Notes under the pieces: model-generated
Databases searched by the model: none
What the model was told of the DNA's origin: nothing
Seen by the model: only the letters and a program-made list of their open reading frames with translations
Source: Candidatus Nomurabacteria bacterium
Lineage (GTDB): Bacteria; Patescibacteriota; Minisyncoccia; Phycocordibacterales; UBA10002
Assembly (NCBI GenBank): GCA_943349725.1
Contig: CALQZP010000018.1
Span: 1-15,879 of the forward strand
DNA length: 15,879 nucleotides
Reading direction: 5' to 3'
Translations under genes and position numbers: made by a program
Part shown: positions 8,103 through 13,734 of the stretch, piece by piece
How positions within the stretch are numbered: the first letter of the stretch is position 1
Layout of the letters: the number at the start of each line of letters is the position of its first letter

Positions 8103-8669
8103 ATGGAGTTCTTTGAACCTAAAATCCTCTGGACCATCCTGCATCTTTTTGGTGTTGCCGTTGGCGCTGGAGGCGCCTATCTTGGCGATGCACTCTTTTT
8201 CTTTTCTGCGCGAAATGGCGTCATTTCAGTCGTGGAGCTCTCTTTTCTCAAGCGGACGGGGCAGTTTGTTTGGGTCGGGGTCATGCTACTTGCGATTTCA
8301 GGCATTGGCCTTTTCTTCCTTGATACGGAGCGATACATGGCATCCTCCAAGTTCATTTCCAAGATGGCGATTGTGGGAGTGATAGCCTTAAACGGCGCAT
8401 TGTTTCATCGGGTACATTTTCCAGTCCTCAAAAGGCTCACCGGTGTGAAGCTTGTCACCTCCAAGGAGTTTCGCAAGAAAAGTGTCGTTATTTTCATAAG
8501 TGGTGCCGTGTCGGTGATCTCGTGGACGTGCGCTCTCATCCTAGGCTCTCTTCGCTCACTTCCATGGAACGTTGTCCACATACTCTCGGTGTACAGCGCA
8601 TTCCTGCTTGCGGGAACTCTTGGAGCACTGGTATTTAGGTGGTATTTTTTTCGTAAAGGATTGCGTTGA
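8103..8669 (+). CDS. Small multi-pass membrane protein of unknown function
   Basis: 188 aa with about five predicted membrane helices: 8-34, 52-73, 86-103, 126-150 and 157-182. Conserved-looking polar residues lie in or beside helices: His14 (ILHLFG), His102 and His105 (NGALFHRVHFP) and His159. This histidine pattern with short helices resembles small membrane proteins that bind haem or metal (CopD or DUF2269-like), but I cannot place it in a family. It starts 35 nt after pyrG in the same direction, with no terminator seen between, so cotranscription with pyrG is possible. The sequence before ATG 8103 has no Shine-Dalgarno site. TGA stop. Confidence 0.7.
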   Translation: MEFFEPKILWTILHLFGVAVGAGGAYLGDALFFFSARNGVISVVELSFLKRTGQFVWVGVMLLAISGIGLFFLDTERYMASSKFISKMAIVGVIALNGALFHRVHFPVLKRLTGVKLVTSKEFRKKSVVIFISGAVSVISWTCALILGSLRSLPWNVVHILSVYSAFLLAGTLGALVFRWYFFRKGLR

Positions 8670-8708
8670 TTGATATGCGTGTACTTTCCCGACTGCATCC
8701 TAATGTAG

Positions 8709-8775
8709 GGTTGCAAATGTGTTTCTCAAGAGTAGTATGGACGAAGATTGCAACCAAAAACTACTCGTTGCAACA
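8709..8775 (+). promoter_or_regulatory. Leader with competing inverted repeats upstream of the aldolase gene
   Basis: GGTTGCAA (8709-8716) can pair with TTGCAACC (8748-8755), while GAGTAGT (8730-8736) can pair with ACTACTC (8760-8766); the two stems interleave. A third copy, TTGCAACA, lies at 8768-8775. If transcribed, the region could switch between folds. No T-run follows, and the function is unknown. Confidence 0.3.
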
Positions 8776-8805
8776 AAACAACAGCAGATGCGGTTTTAGT
8801 TTATT

Positions 8806-9843
8806 ATGAACAACACATTAGTGCTTGAAAAAATAGCGGAGGCTCTTGTGGCCACAGGAAAAGGTATTCTTGCAGCCGACGAAAGCCCCGGTACATGCGA
8901 TAAACGTTTTGACGAGCATGGTATTCCCAAAACGGAAGAAATGCGTCGTAAGTGGCGCGGGCTTCTTTTCGGAACACCAGCTGTTCAAACAGCGCTTTCC
9001 GGAGTCATCCTTTATGATGAAACTCTTCGTCAGAAGGCCGATGACGGTACTCTGTTCCCCGAGCTTCTTAAGTCACGCGGTATCACTCCGGGCATCAAAG
9101 TGGACCAAGGACTGGAACCGTTTGAGGGCTCTTCCGAAGAGAAGGTGACCAAAGGGTTGGGCGCGCTCGCGACACGTCTCGCGGAGTACTATGCGCTCGG
9201 CGCGCGGTTTGCGAAGTGGCGCGCGGTGATTACGATTGGCACAGGGATCCCGACTGAAAGGTGTATCCGTGAAAACGCGAGACGGCTCGCCGAGTATGCA
9301 CGGCTCTGCCAGATTGCCGGCATCGTCCCCATTTTGGAACCGGAAGTGCTTCTTGACGGTACGCACACACTCGCTCGCTCCGAGGAGGTGCTCACGCAGA
9401 CACTCAAAATCGTATTTGAGGAAGTGGAGAAGGCCGAGGTCAATCCGAAGGGTCTCATCTTGAAGTCCAGTATGGCGCTCCCCGGAAAAGAGTCCTCTCG
9501 ACAAAGCTCGGGGCAAGCGGGAAAGACCGCTACTCCCGAAGAGGTTGCAAAGGCGACGCTTTCCGCGTTCACACAGGCTGTTCCAAAGACCGTCGCCGGT
9601 ATCGTGTTCCTTTCGGGAGGACAAACTCCGATGGAAGCAACGGTACGCCTTAATGAGATTGTCGTGCAGGCAAAAGCACTGAAGGCCCCCTGGCCTCTTA
9701 CTTTCTCCTACTCGCGCGCTCTGCAGGCGCCAGTGATTGCCGAATGGAAAGGGCAGGACGGTAACGTCGCATCCGCGCAGGCGATTTTCAAGAAACGGGT
9801 GGAAGAAACAGCACTCGCATCTCAAGGAAAATTCACGGCGTAA
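8806..9843 (+). CDS. Fructose-bisphosphate aldolase, class I
   Basis: 345 aa. It catalyses reversible cleavage of fructose 1,6-bisphosphate to dihydroxyacetone phosphate and glyceraldehyde 3-phosphate through a Schiff-base lysine, in the cytoplasm. It is of the animal/plant-like class I type: ILAADESPGT (21-30), GIKVDQGLEP (96-105), FAKWRAV (135-141), EPEVLLDGTH (178-187), Schiff-base Lys220 in GLILKSSM, and FLSGGQ plus TFSYSRALQ near the C-terminus. The catalytic residues matching Asp33, Lys107, Lys146, Glu187 and Lys229 of the muscle enzyme all appear to be present. Residues about 229-239 (ESSRQSSGQAG) are an insertion in a loop that is normally short, encoded by a repeat-like sequence. An IMPase-family gene follows in the same direction but beyond a terminator. 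Confidence 0.94.
   Translation: MNNTLVLEKIAEALVATGKGILAADESPGTCDKRFDEHGIPKTEEMRRKWRGLLFGTPAVQTALSGVILYDETLRQKADDGTLFPELLKSRGITPGIKVDQGLEPFEGSSEEKVTKGLGALATRLAEYYALGARFAKWRAVITIGTGIPTERCIRENARRLAEYARLCQIAGIVPILEPEVLLDGTHTLARSEEVLTQTLKIVFEEVEKAEVNPKGLILKSSMALPGKESSRQSSGQAGKTATPEEVAKATLSAFTQAVPKTVAGIVFLSGGQTPMEATVRLNEIVVQAKALKAPWPLTFSYSRALQAPVIAEWKGQDGNVASAQAIFKKRVEETALASQGKFTA
9491..9523. repeat. Repeat-like in-frame insertion in the aldolase gene
   Basis: An imperfect hairpin (CCTCTCGA with TCGGGG, across 9494-9513) is followed by GGGCAAGCGGGAA (9511-9523), which recurs with one mismatch in the pilin gene at 4134-4146. It encodes SRQSSGQAG just after the Schiff-base strand, where class I aldolases usually pass directly to the next helix. 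Confidence 0.55.
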
Positions 9844-9850
9844 TTCAGTG

Positions 9851-9886
9851 AGGCGGTTTCCGATTGGTTCGGGACCGCCTTCTTTT
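9851..9886 (+). terminator. Intrinsic terminator of the aldolase gene
   Basis: AGGCGGT (9851-9857) pairs with ACCGCCT (9874-9880). Inner pairing of CCGA with TCGG lengthens the stem, and TCTTTT follows. It begins 8 nt after the aldolase stop. Confidence 0.8.
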
Positions 9887-9923
9887 CGATATTCCATAGT
9901 TTATACGTTATATTTTCCGCCAG

Positions 9924-9939
9924 AGGACGGATTAGTCCT
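9924..9939. repeat. Short hairpin upstream of the IMPase-family gene
   Basis: AGGAC (9924-9928) pairs with GTCCT (9935-9939) within a short GC-rich block (CCGCCAGAGG...CTTCGGC) in an otherwise AT-rich spacer. It resembles the other GC-rich hairpin blocks of this window. Confidence 0.4.
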
Positions 9940-9972
9940 TCGGCTAACATTATTCATATTTCATTGTCTTGT

Positions 9973-10737
9973 ATGGAACTTCTAGACGTCGCCACAACCG
10001 CAGCAAGGAAGGCAGGCGAGATTGTTTCTCGCTATTTTGAAACGAGTATCGCTCGTGAGGTAAAGGACGACAAGAGTTTTGTGACGATTGCCGACAAAGA
10101 GGCCGAAACCGCAATTATCGGAGAAATCAAAAAGCATTTTCCCGAGCACAGCATTTTGAGCGAGGAAAGCGGAGCCGAAACACAAGACTCGCCGTATCAG
10201 TGGATTATTGACCCGCTTGATGGCACGGCCAATTTTATAAACGGCATTCCGCTTTTCGCGGTGTCCATCGCGGTGCTCAAAGACGGTGTCCCTGTCGTGG
10301 GAGTTATCTATCAACCGGTGGGAGATTCGCTCTATACCGCGGAGCGGGGAAGGGGAACCGCGTGGAACGGTAAGAAAGTAAAGGTGTCGGACGGTACGAC
10401 GGAGCACGCGGTGATTACCTTTAGTCCGGGCAAAAAAGCAAAGAAACACCTCAACCAGCTTTTTGGAAACGCGGAAGATTTTGTAAAGTCAAAACGCTAC
10501 CTCGGGTGCGCGGCACTTGATCTCGCGTATGTCGCGCGGGGAGGAACCGAAGGCGTCTTTTTTCTGGGACTCAATAAGTGGGACTACGCGGCAGGAGTGC
10601 TTCTCGTAGAGGAGGCGGGAGGCAGTATTACCGATTTTGCGGGGAAGCCGTGGGTCTTTGGCGCGAACGACTACTTTATCGCCTCAAACGGAGTCGTACA
10701 CCCGGCACTCCTCACACTGGCAAAGACAATCCGGTAA
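9973..10737 (+). CDS. Inositol-monophosphatase-family sugar phosphatase (IMPase / possible FBPase IV)
   Basis: 254 aa from ATG 9973; a TTG three codons upstream is less likely. It belongs to the Mg2+-dependent, Li+-sensitive phosphatase superfamily: metal-ligand Glu in SEESG (63-67), DPLDGT (80-85) and WDYAAG (203-208) are all intact, so the enzyme should be active. The substrate cannot be read from the sequence: inositol 1-phosphate, fructose 1,6-bisphosphate (as in archaeal IMPase/FBPase type IV) and 3'-phosphoadenosine phosphate are all precedented. The neighbouring class I aldolase favours fructose 1,6-bisphosphate by context only. There is no Shine-Dalgarno site. It converges on the HAD gene, separated by a strong hairpin. 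TAA stop. Confidence 0.9.
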   Translation: MELLDVATTAARKAGEIVSRYFETSIAREVKDDKSFVTIADKEAETAIIGEIKKHFPEHSILSEESGAETQDSPYQWIIDPLDGTANFINGIPLFAVSIAVLKDGVPVVGVIYQPVGDSLYTAERGRGTAWNGKKVKVSDGTTEHAVITFSPGKKAKKHLNQLFGNAEDFVKSKRYLGCAALDLAYVARGGTEGVFFLGLNKWDYAAGVLLVEEAGGSITDFAGKPWVFGANDYFIASNGVVHPALLTLAKTIR

Positions 10738-10774
10738 TACGGCATACATACGGTTAATAGTAGTGTTACCTCGA

Positions 10775-10834
10775 TATTCTCTAAACTTAAACTCAACTCT
10801 ACTATACTACAGAGTATAGTAGAGTTGGAGAATA
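10775..10834. terminator. Long hairpin between convergent genes
   Basis: CAACTCTACTATACT (10794-10808) and AGTATAGTAGAGTTG (10813-10827) form a perfect 15-bp stem with the 4-nt loop ACAG. An outer stem, TATTCTC (10775-10781) with GAGAATA (10828-10834), extends it across a 12-nt one-sided bulge. It lies between the ends of the IMPase-family and HAD genes, where a bidirectional transcription stop is expected, but neither strand has a strong U-run. It could instead be a protein-binding site or an RNA stabiliser. Confidence 0.6.
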
Positions 10835-10849
10835 AGATAAAAGGAAAGG

Positions 10850-10875
10850 GTATTAGGTAAGTGTATTAGGTGAGT
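10850..10875. repeat. Tandem 13-bp repeat at the HAD gene end
   Basis: GTATTAGGTAAGT (10850-10862) is followed at once by GTATTAGGTGAGT (10863-10875), with 12 of 13 bases equal. Degenerate copies (GAGGCAATGAGGTGAGG) continue to about 10892. The array runs into the HAD gene and supplies its stop codon and last codons. Confidence 0.6.
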
Positions 10876-11492
10876 GAGGCAATGAGGTGAGGGAGATTTT
10901 TGAAGGTTCGCGTGTGCACGTCTGCGTCGCCGTGCTTTTTACCACCATACAGAATAGTTTTCATTCCGGCGGAGCGCCCCGCGTCAACATCGGTGTGTGA
11001 GTCGCCAATATACACGCACTCGCTCGGTTTAAGCCGAAGGCGTTTCGCCGCGAGGAGGAGCGGTTCGGGGTGAGGTTTGTAGTGTGTGACGTCTTCTCGG
11101 GTTACGCGAACCGGAAAGTACTTTTCGGTGTGAGCGGAGGGGAAGTAACGCCTATGCAGACCTTGTTTGTTTCTGCTGGTGACGATAGCAAGTTTGTACT
11201 GCGTGGAAAGTATATCCAGCGTTTCCCTCATGTGCAGAGGCTCCGAGAGCAGTTCTGTCCGGTAGGACACGTTGTCCACGATTTCGTGAAGCCGTTCCAG
11301 CTCTTCGGTAAGTTCCGATTTTGCGAGGCTTTTCAGGGCTTGTTCAAGGGGGAGATGGAACACTGTTTTGTATTGCGCTCTCGTCGGTTTCGAGTGACCC
11401 ATCTTCACGAGTACATCTCCAAAGAAGTGAAGCCCCGCCTCAAACGAGTCCAGAAGCACGCCGTCAATATCAAATATAACGCCTTTAATCAT
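10866..11492 (-). CDS. HAD-superfamily phosphatase (phosphoglycolate phosphatase-like)
   Basis: 208 aa from the ATG at 11492; a longer reading frame upstream adds 29 residues without similarity and is not used. All four HAD motifs are present: motif I DIDGVLLDS (nucleophile Asp8, acid Asp10), motif II Thr105/Ser106 in VTSRNK, motif III Lys139 in HYKPHPEP and motif IV GDSHTDVDAG (163-172). The helical cap between motifs I and II is of the small alpha (C1) type seen in Gph and beta-phosphoglucomutase-like enzymes. The substrate is probably a small phosphorylated metabolite, not determinable here. The last codons are made of a tandem repeat. It has its own candidate promoter downstream of the purH terminator. 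Confidence 0.85.
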   Translation of the reverse strand: MIKGVIFDIDGVLLDSFEAGLHFFGDVLVKMGHSKPTRAQYKTVFHLPLEQALKSLAKSELTEELERLHEIVDNVSYRTELLSEPLHMRETLDILSTQYKLAIVTSRNKQGLHRRYFPSAHTEKYFPVRVTREDVTHYKPHPEPLLLAAKRLRLKPSECVYIGDSHTDVDAGRSAGMKTILYGGKKHGDADVHTRTFKNLPHLIASLT

Positions 11493-11539
11493 GGTAGATA
11501 CGCTTAACGAATAGCGCACACGAATGGGGGACACCCGCT

Positions 11540-11567
11540 CCTGCGTAGGGCTGGGGCGACCCGCAGG
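11540..11567. repeat. GC-rich hairpin in the HAD 5' leader
   Basis: CCTGCG (11540-11545) pairs with CGCAGG (11562-11567) within a GC-rich block (TGCGTAGGGCTGGGGCGACC). It would lie in the untranslated leader of the HAD mRNA if the promoter at 11604-11638 is right. Confidence 0.45.
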
Positions 11568-11603
11568 GTTTAACGCCATGCGGTGTCGCTTTTAACTCTG
11601 CGG

Positions 11604-11638
11604 TGTGAGAAGTATAGGGTGTTTACGCAAGATTGCAA
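11604..11638 (-). promoter_or_regulatory. Candidate promoter of the HAD gene
   Basis: On the minus strand, TTGCAA (11638-11633) and TATACT (11616-11611) are separated by 16 bp. It lies directly downstream of the purH terminator. The predicted leader is about 110 nt and contains the hairpin at 11540-11567. Confidence 0.4.
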
Positions 11639-11640
11639 AG

Positions 11641-11670
11641 AAAAAGGCACACAGCGGGAAGCCGTGTGCC
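11641..11670 (-). terminator. Intrinsic terminator of purH
   Basis: On the minus strand GGCACAC (11670-11664) pairs with GTGTGCC (11652-11646), with GC pairs also possible inside the loop, followed by TTTTT (11645-11641). It lies about 30 nt after the purH stop. Confidence 0.85.
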
Positions 11671-11700
11671 GATAGAGGGTTTCGCTGTTTGTCAGCGCTC

Positions 11701-12369
11701 TTAATGGAGGTTGCTCGGGGGAGGAATGGATACCCGAGCGGCTTCTCTTTTGGGAAGAATTTTCCCGACGGAAGGTTGGGCATTGGACAGGGAATCGAAG
11801 TAGTCCGCGATGGCTTTGTCGTAGTCAGCGGTGGCCCGAAAAACATTTCCCGCGAGACCTTCTCGCAGTTCCAAGGTTGTTTCCCCTCCATTTTTTCGCA
11901 TGCACTCCAGAACTCCATCGTAGTCCGCGGGGTTCACGATGACGGTGACCGACGCGTAATTTTTCGCGGCACTTCGCGCCATTCCCGGCCCGCCGATATC
12001 AATGTTCTCAATTACCTCCGGGTGTGTGACGTTGGGTTTTTGCAACGTTTTCTTAAACGGGTAGAAGTTCACCACAACGAAATCTATCGGCGCAACGCCG
12101 TGCTCGCTCGCGCTCGCCTCGTGCGTTTGGTTTCCCCGAATCTGGAGGATTCCGCCGTGAACTTTCGGGTGGAGCGTCTTCAGGCGTCCGTCAAACATTT
12201 CAGGGAAGCCCGTGAATCGCTCAATGGGTGTGTAGGGGATACCTGCGGCTTCAAGCGCCTTTGCGGTTCCGCCGGTTGAGATGAGCGTGAGTCCAAAGTC
12301 CACAAGGGCTTTCGCGAATTTGGTAATGCCCGCTTTGTCTGAAACTGAAATCAATGCATAACGTTGCAT
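11701..12369 (-). CDS. purH: IMP cyclohydrolase (PurH N-terminal domain only)
   Basis: 222 aa. IMP cyclohydrolase closes the ring of FAICAR to give IMP, the last step of de novo purine synthesis. The MGS-like fold motifs are intact: SVSDK (8-12), STGGT (31-35), MFDGRLKTLHPKVHGG (58-73), NFYPF (101-105), IDIGGP (123-128) and the AAKN motif near 134. Normal PurH is about 510-530 aa, with an AICAR formyltransferase domain after residue 200 beginning near LRYGENPHQ. Here the protein ends after a short tail, and a proper terminator follows, so this looks like a genuine single-domain gene and not a recent break. The start at 12369 is chosen because AAAGGA precedes it; the next upstream ATG overlaps the -10 box and could not be in the mRNA. 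Confidence 0.9.
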   Translation of the reverse strand: MQRYALISVSDKAGITKFAKALVDFGLTLISTGGTAKALEAAGIPYTPIERFTGFPEMFDGRLKTLHPKVHGGILQIRGNQTHEASASEHGVAPIDFVVVNFYPFKKTLQKPNVTHPEVIENIDIGGPGMARSAAKNYASVTVIVNPADYDGVLECMRKNGGETTLELREGLAGNVFRATADYDKAIADYFDSLSNAQPSVGKILPKREAARVSIPPPSNLH

Positions 12370-12411
12370 GATTTTTCCTTTGGTTGAGTTTTTCGTTGTC
12401 CCGTGAGGGGG

Positions 12412-12449
12412 TTCTTCCATTATACTATTCCTTCCGTCCTGAAATGCAA
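12412..12449 (-). promoter_or_regulatory. Promoter of purH
   Basis: On the minus strand TTGCAT (12449-12444) and a perfect TATAAT (12424-12419) are 19 bp apart, slightly longer than ideal. The expected transcript begins near 12412, about 43 nt before the ATG, and contains the Shine-Dalgarno-like AAAGGA at about 12381-12376. This is one of the few leadered genes here. Confidence 0.55.
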
Positions 12450-12550
12450 GAAAGGTTGAATAAAAGGCTATTTTAGGGTATTTTACTAACACTGTTGCAG
12501 AGTAACGTGTTTGTCAGATTCTTGTCCTTTGCAAAACTGGCCAATAAAGC

Positions 12551-12621
12551 TGGGAGATCGTCTAATGGTAGGACGCATCCCTCTGAAGGATGCTATCTTG
12601 GTTCGAGTCCAAGTCTCCCAG
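12551..12621 (+). tRNA. tRNA-Gln (anticodon CTG)
   Basis: The complete cloverleaf is visible: acceptor stem TGGGAGA (12551-12557) with TCTCCCA (12614-12620), D arm GTC/GAC with GG in the loop, anticodon stem CATCC/GGATG (12576-12592) with loop CTCTGAA giving anticodon CTG (12583-12585), a 4-nt variable region, and T arm CTTGG-TTCGAGT-CCAAG (12597-12613). The discriminator base is G, and no CCA is encoded. It reads CAG glutamine codons. Confidence 0.95.
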
Positions 12622-12654
12622 CTTTGCAGGTCAGAGGAACAAGAAATTGCCTAC

Positions 12655-12684
12655 AAAAACGCACCCCGCCTGGGGTGCGTTTTT
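12655..12684 (+). terminator. Strong bidirectional terminator after tRNA-Gln
   Basis: AAAAACGCACCCC (12655-12667) and GGGGTGCGTTTTT (12672-12684) are perfect 13-bp inverted repeats with a 4-nt loop. The T-run on each strand lets it stop transcription either way. Confidence 0.92.
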
Positions 12685-12736
12685 GTGCTGGCTGTGGGAG
12701 GTGGATGCACAAACGAGCGGGAGCTGTTTTGTTAGG

Positions 12737-12850
12737 AAAATGGTAGAATAGGTTTATGTCCACCTACAACTGGTACTCACAACTTATAAAGCCGACATGG
12801 GCACCGCCGAGCTGGCTATTTGAGCCCTGTGAGGCAAAATGGTAAGATAG
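12737..12850. repeat. Duplicated promoter word flanking the tspO remnant
   Basis: AAAATGGTAGAATAG (12737-12751) and AAAATGGTAAGATAG (12836-12850) match at 13 of 15 bases, each placed 4 nt before an ATG. They bracket the tspO remnant and suggest that one was copied or that recombination took place between them. Confidence 0.6.
12756..12845 (+). pseudogene. tspO: tspO/MBR remnant (first ~24 codons only)
   Basis: This 29-codon frame reads MSTYNWYSQLIKPTWAPPSW and then LFEP before diverging and stopping. WY..L.KP.W.PP.W.F.P is the N-terminal signature of TspO/MBR tryptophan-rich membrane proteins, which are normally about 150-170 aa with five helices. Everything after the first part of helix 1 is missing, and the stop codon falls inside the SDR promoter. 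The remnant keeps a leaderless-type promoter (TAGAAT, 6 nt before ATG). It is most simply a gene cut away when the SDR gene arrived. A stable short peptide is possible but unlikely. Confidence 0.6.
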
Positions 12851-12855
12851 AATTA
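12820..12855 (+). promoter_or_regulatory. Leaderless promoter of the SDR gene
   Basis: TTGAGC (12820-12825), 17 bp, TAAGAT (12843-12848), then 6 nt to the ATG at 12855. The -35 box lies inside the tspO remnant. Confidence 0.55.
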
Positions 12856-13548
12856 TGAATTTTGGAGATAAAGTAATTGTAATAACCGGCGCAAGTCAAG
12901 GATTTGGTAAGGCTTTAGCCAAAGCATTTAAGCAAGAAAATGCTCAAGTTGTTATTGTTAGCAAAACAAAAGAAACACTAGAACAAACCGCTAGAGATAT
13001 TGATGTCATTTCTTTTGTTGCTGATGCTAGAAAAGAAGAACAATTACAAAAAGTTCGAGATTTTGTTATTAAAAAATTTGGGCGACTTGATATATGGATA
13101 AACAGTGCTGGTGTGTTTAAGGTGTTTCCCGCAAATGAAAATATTGATATGGAAAAAGCACGTGAAATGTTCGATATCAATTTTTTTTGGAAGTGTTTTT
13201 GGTTCTCGCACTGCGTTGTCTGTTATGAAAAAAAACGGAGGAGTAATAATAAATATTCTTTCAAGTGCGGCACTTGATGCTACTCGTTCCAAAAACGCAA
13301 AATTATACGCAGCGAGTAAGTGGGCTCTTAGAGGATACATAGATGCTCTGCGAAATGAAAATAAAGATAATGATGTAAAAATTTACTCCATATACCCCGG
13401 AGGAATGAAAACGCACCTTCATGACGAAAGAATGCCAGAAGAATTTGAAAATTTCATGGATACTTCCTATGTAGTGGAAAAAGTTATCTCAAACTTAAAA
13501 TCAAATAATCCTGAAATAGATTTTGTAATTAGACGACCAAGTAAATAA
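12855..13548 (+). pseudogene. Short-chain dehydrogenase/reductase with a single-base frameshift
   Basis: Two overlapping frames together make one SDR of 230 aa. The first gives the Rossmann NAD(P) motif TGASQGFG (11-18) and NSAG (83-86). The second gives the catalytic serine region NILSSAA, the YAASK active-site Tyr/Lys motif and the post-catalytic YPGGMKT. The switch is at T8 (13181-13188): removing one T joins the frames as DINFFGSVFGSRTALSVM, which fits SDRs well. As written, the first frame ends at 13277 with about 30 wrong residues and no active site. Causes could be a homopolymer sequencing error, a real inactivating insertion or slippage. The gene is clearly more AT-rich than its neighbours, suggesting acquisition from elsewhere. 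The substrate is unknown. Confidence 0.85.
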
Positions 13549-13635
13549 AGTTTGGCCTCGTCCCTATCCCCCGCAGCAAGCTGTTCCCTCGTAAGACTTC
13601 GGCGGGGTATTAGGCGAGGCACCAGGGCAAACTTT
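13547..13635. repeat. Long imperfect inverted repeat after the SDR gene
   Basis: AAAGTTTG (13547-13554) pairs with CAAACTTT (13628-13635), and GCCTCG (13555-13560) with CGAGGC (13615-13620). Further in, TCCCTATCCCCCGC (13561-13574) pairs imperfectly with GCGGGGTATTAG (13602-13613). A 7-nt bulge interrupts the right arm. It begins at the SDR stop codon and may end transcription, but no strong T-run follows. Confidence 0.6.
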
Positions 13636-13685
13636 GTTGTAGCAGAGTTGGCTCCGCCAACGCACTTTTGCCTTTGCGGATTCAT

Positions 13686-13707
13686 CCCCGCCGCAAGGCG
13701 GACGGGG
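13686..13707. repeat. GC-rich hairpin in the long intergenic region
   Basis: CCCCGCCGC (13686-13694) pairs with GCGG (13698-13701) and CGGGG (13703-13707), with one bulged A. The trailing word CGGGGTATT also occurs in the previous inverted repeat (13604-13612), so the two blocks look like relatives. The 50 bases between the repeats (13636-13685) show nothing recognisable. Confidence 0.5.
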
Positions 13708-13734
13708 TATTCTCCGCAATCACAATAAAGAGTT

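Noticed and set aside
9073..9897. Long antisense reading frame opposite the aldolase
   Set aside because: It has no recognisable domain, is rich in Arg/Leu/Cys as expected for a shadow of a GC-rich gene, and the plus-strand aldolase is certain.
11493..11579. Longer N-terminus for the HAD protein (29 extra residues)
   Set aside because: The extra part is not HAD-like and runs through a GC-rich hairpin repeat; the HAD fold starts with MIKGVIFDIDG at 11492.
12370..12492. Longer N-terminus for PurH
   Set aside because: The upstream ATGs lie at or before the -10 box TATAAT, and the ATG at 12369 has AAAGGA in front and matches the normal PurH start.
13170..13280. Programmed ribosomal frameshift in the SDR gene
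   Set aside because: SDR enzymes are not known to use frameshifting, and no downstream pseudoknot or stop-codon context is seen; a homopolymer indel is simpler.
13547..13635. Integron attC site
   Set aside because: The inverted repeat has the right size, but no GTTRRRY/RYYYAAC core pair is present and no integrase is in the window.
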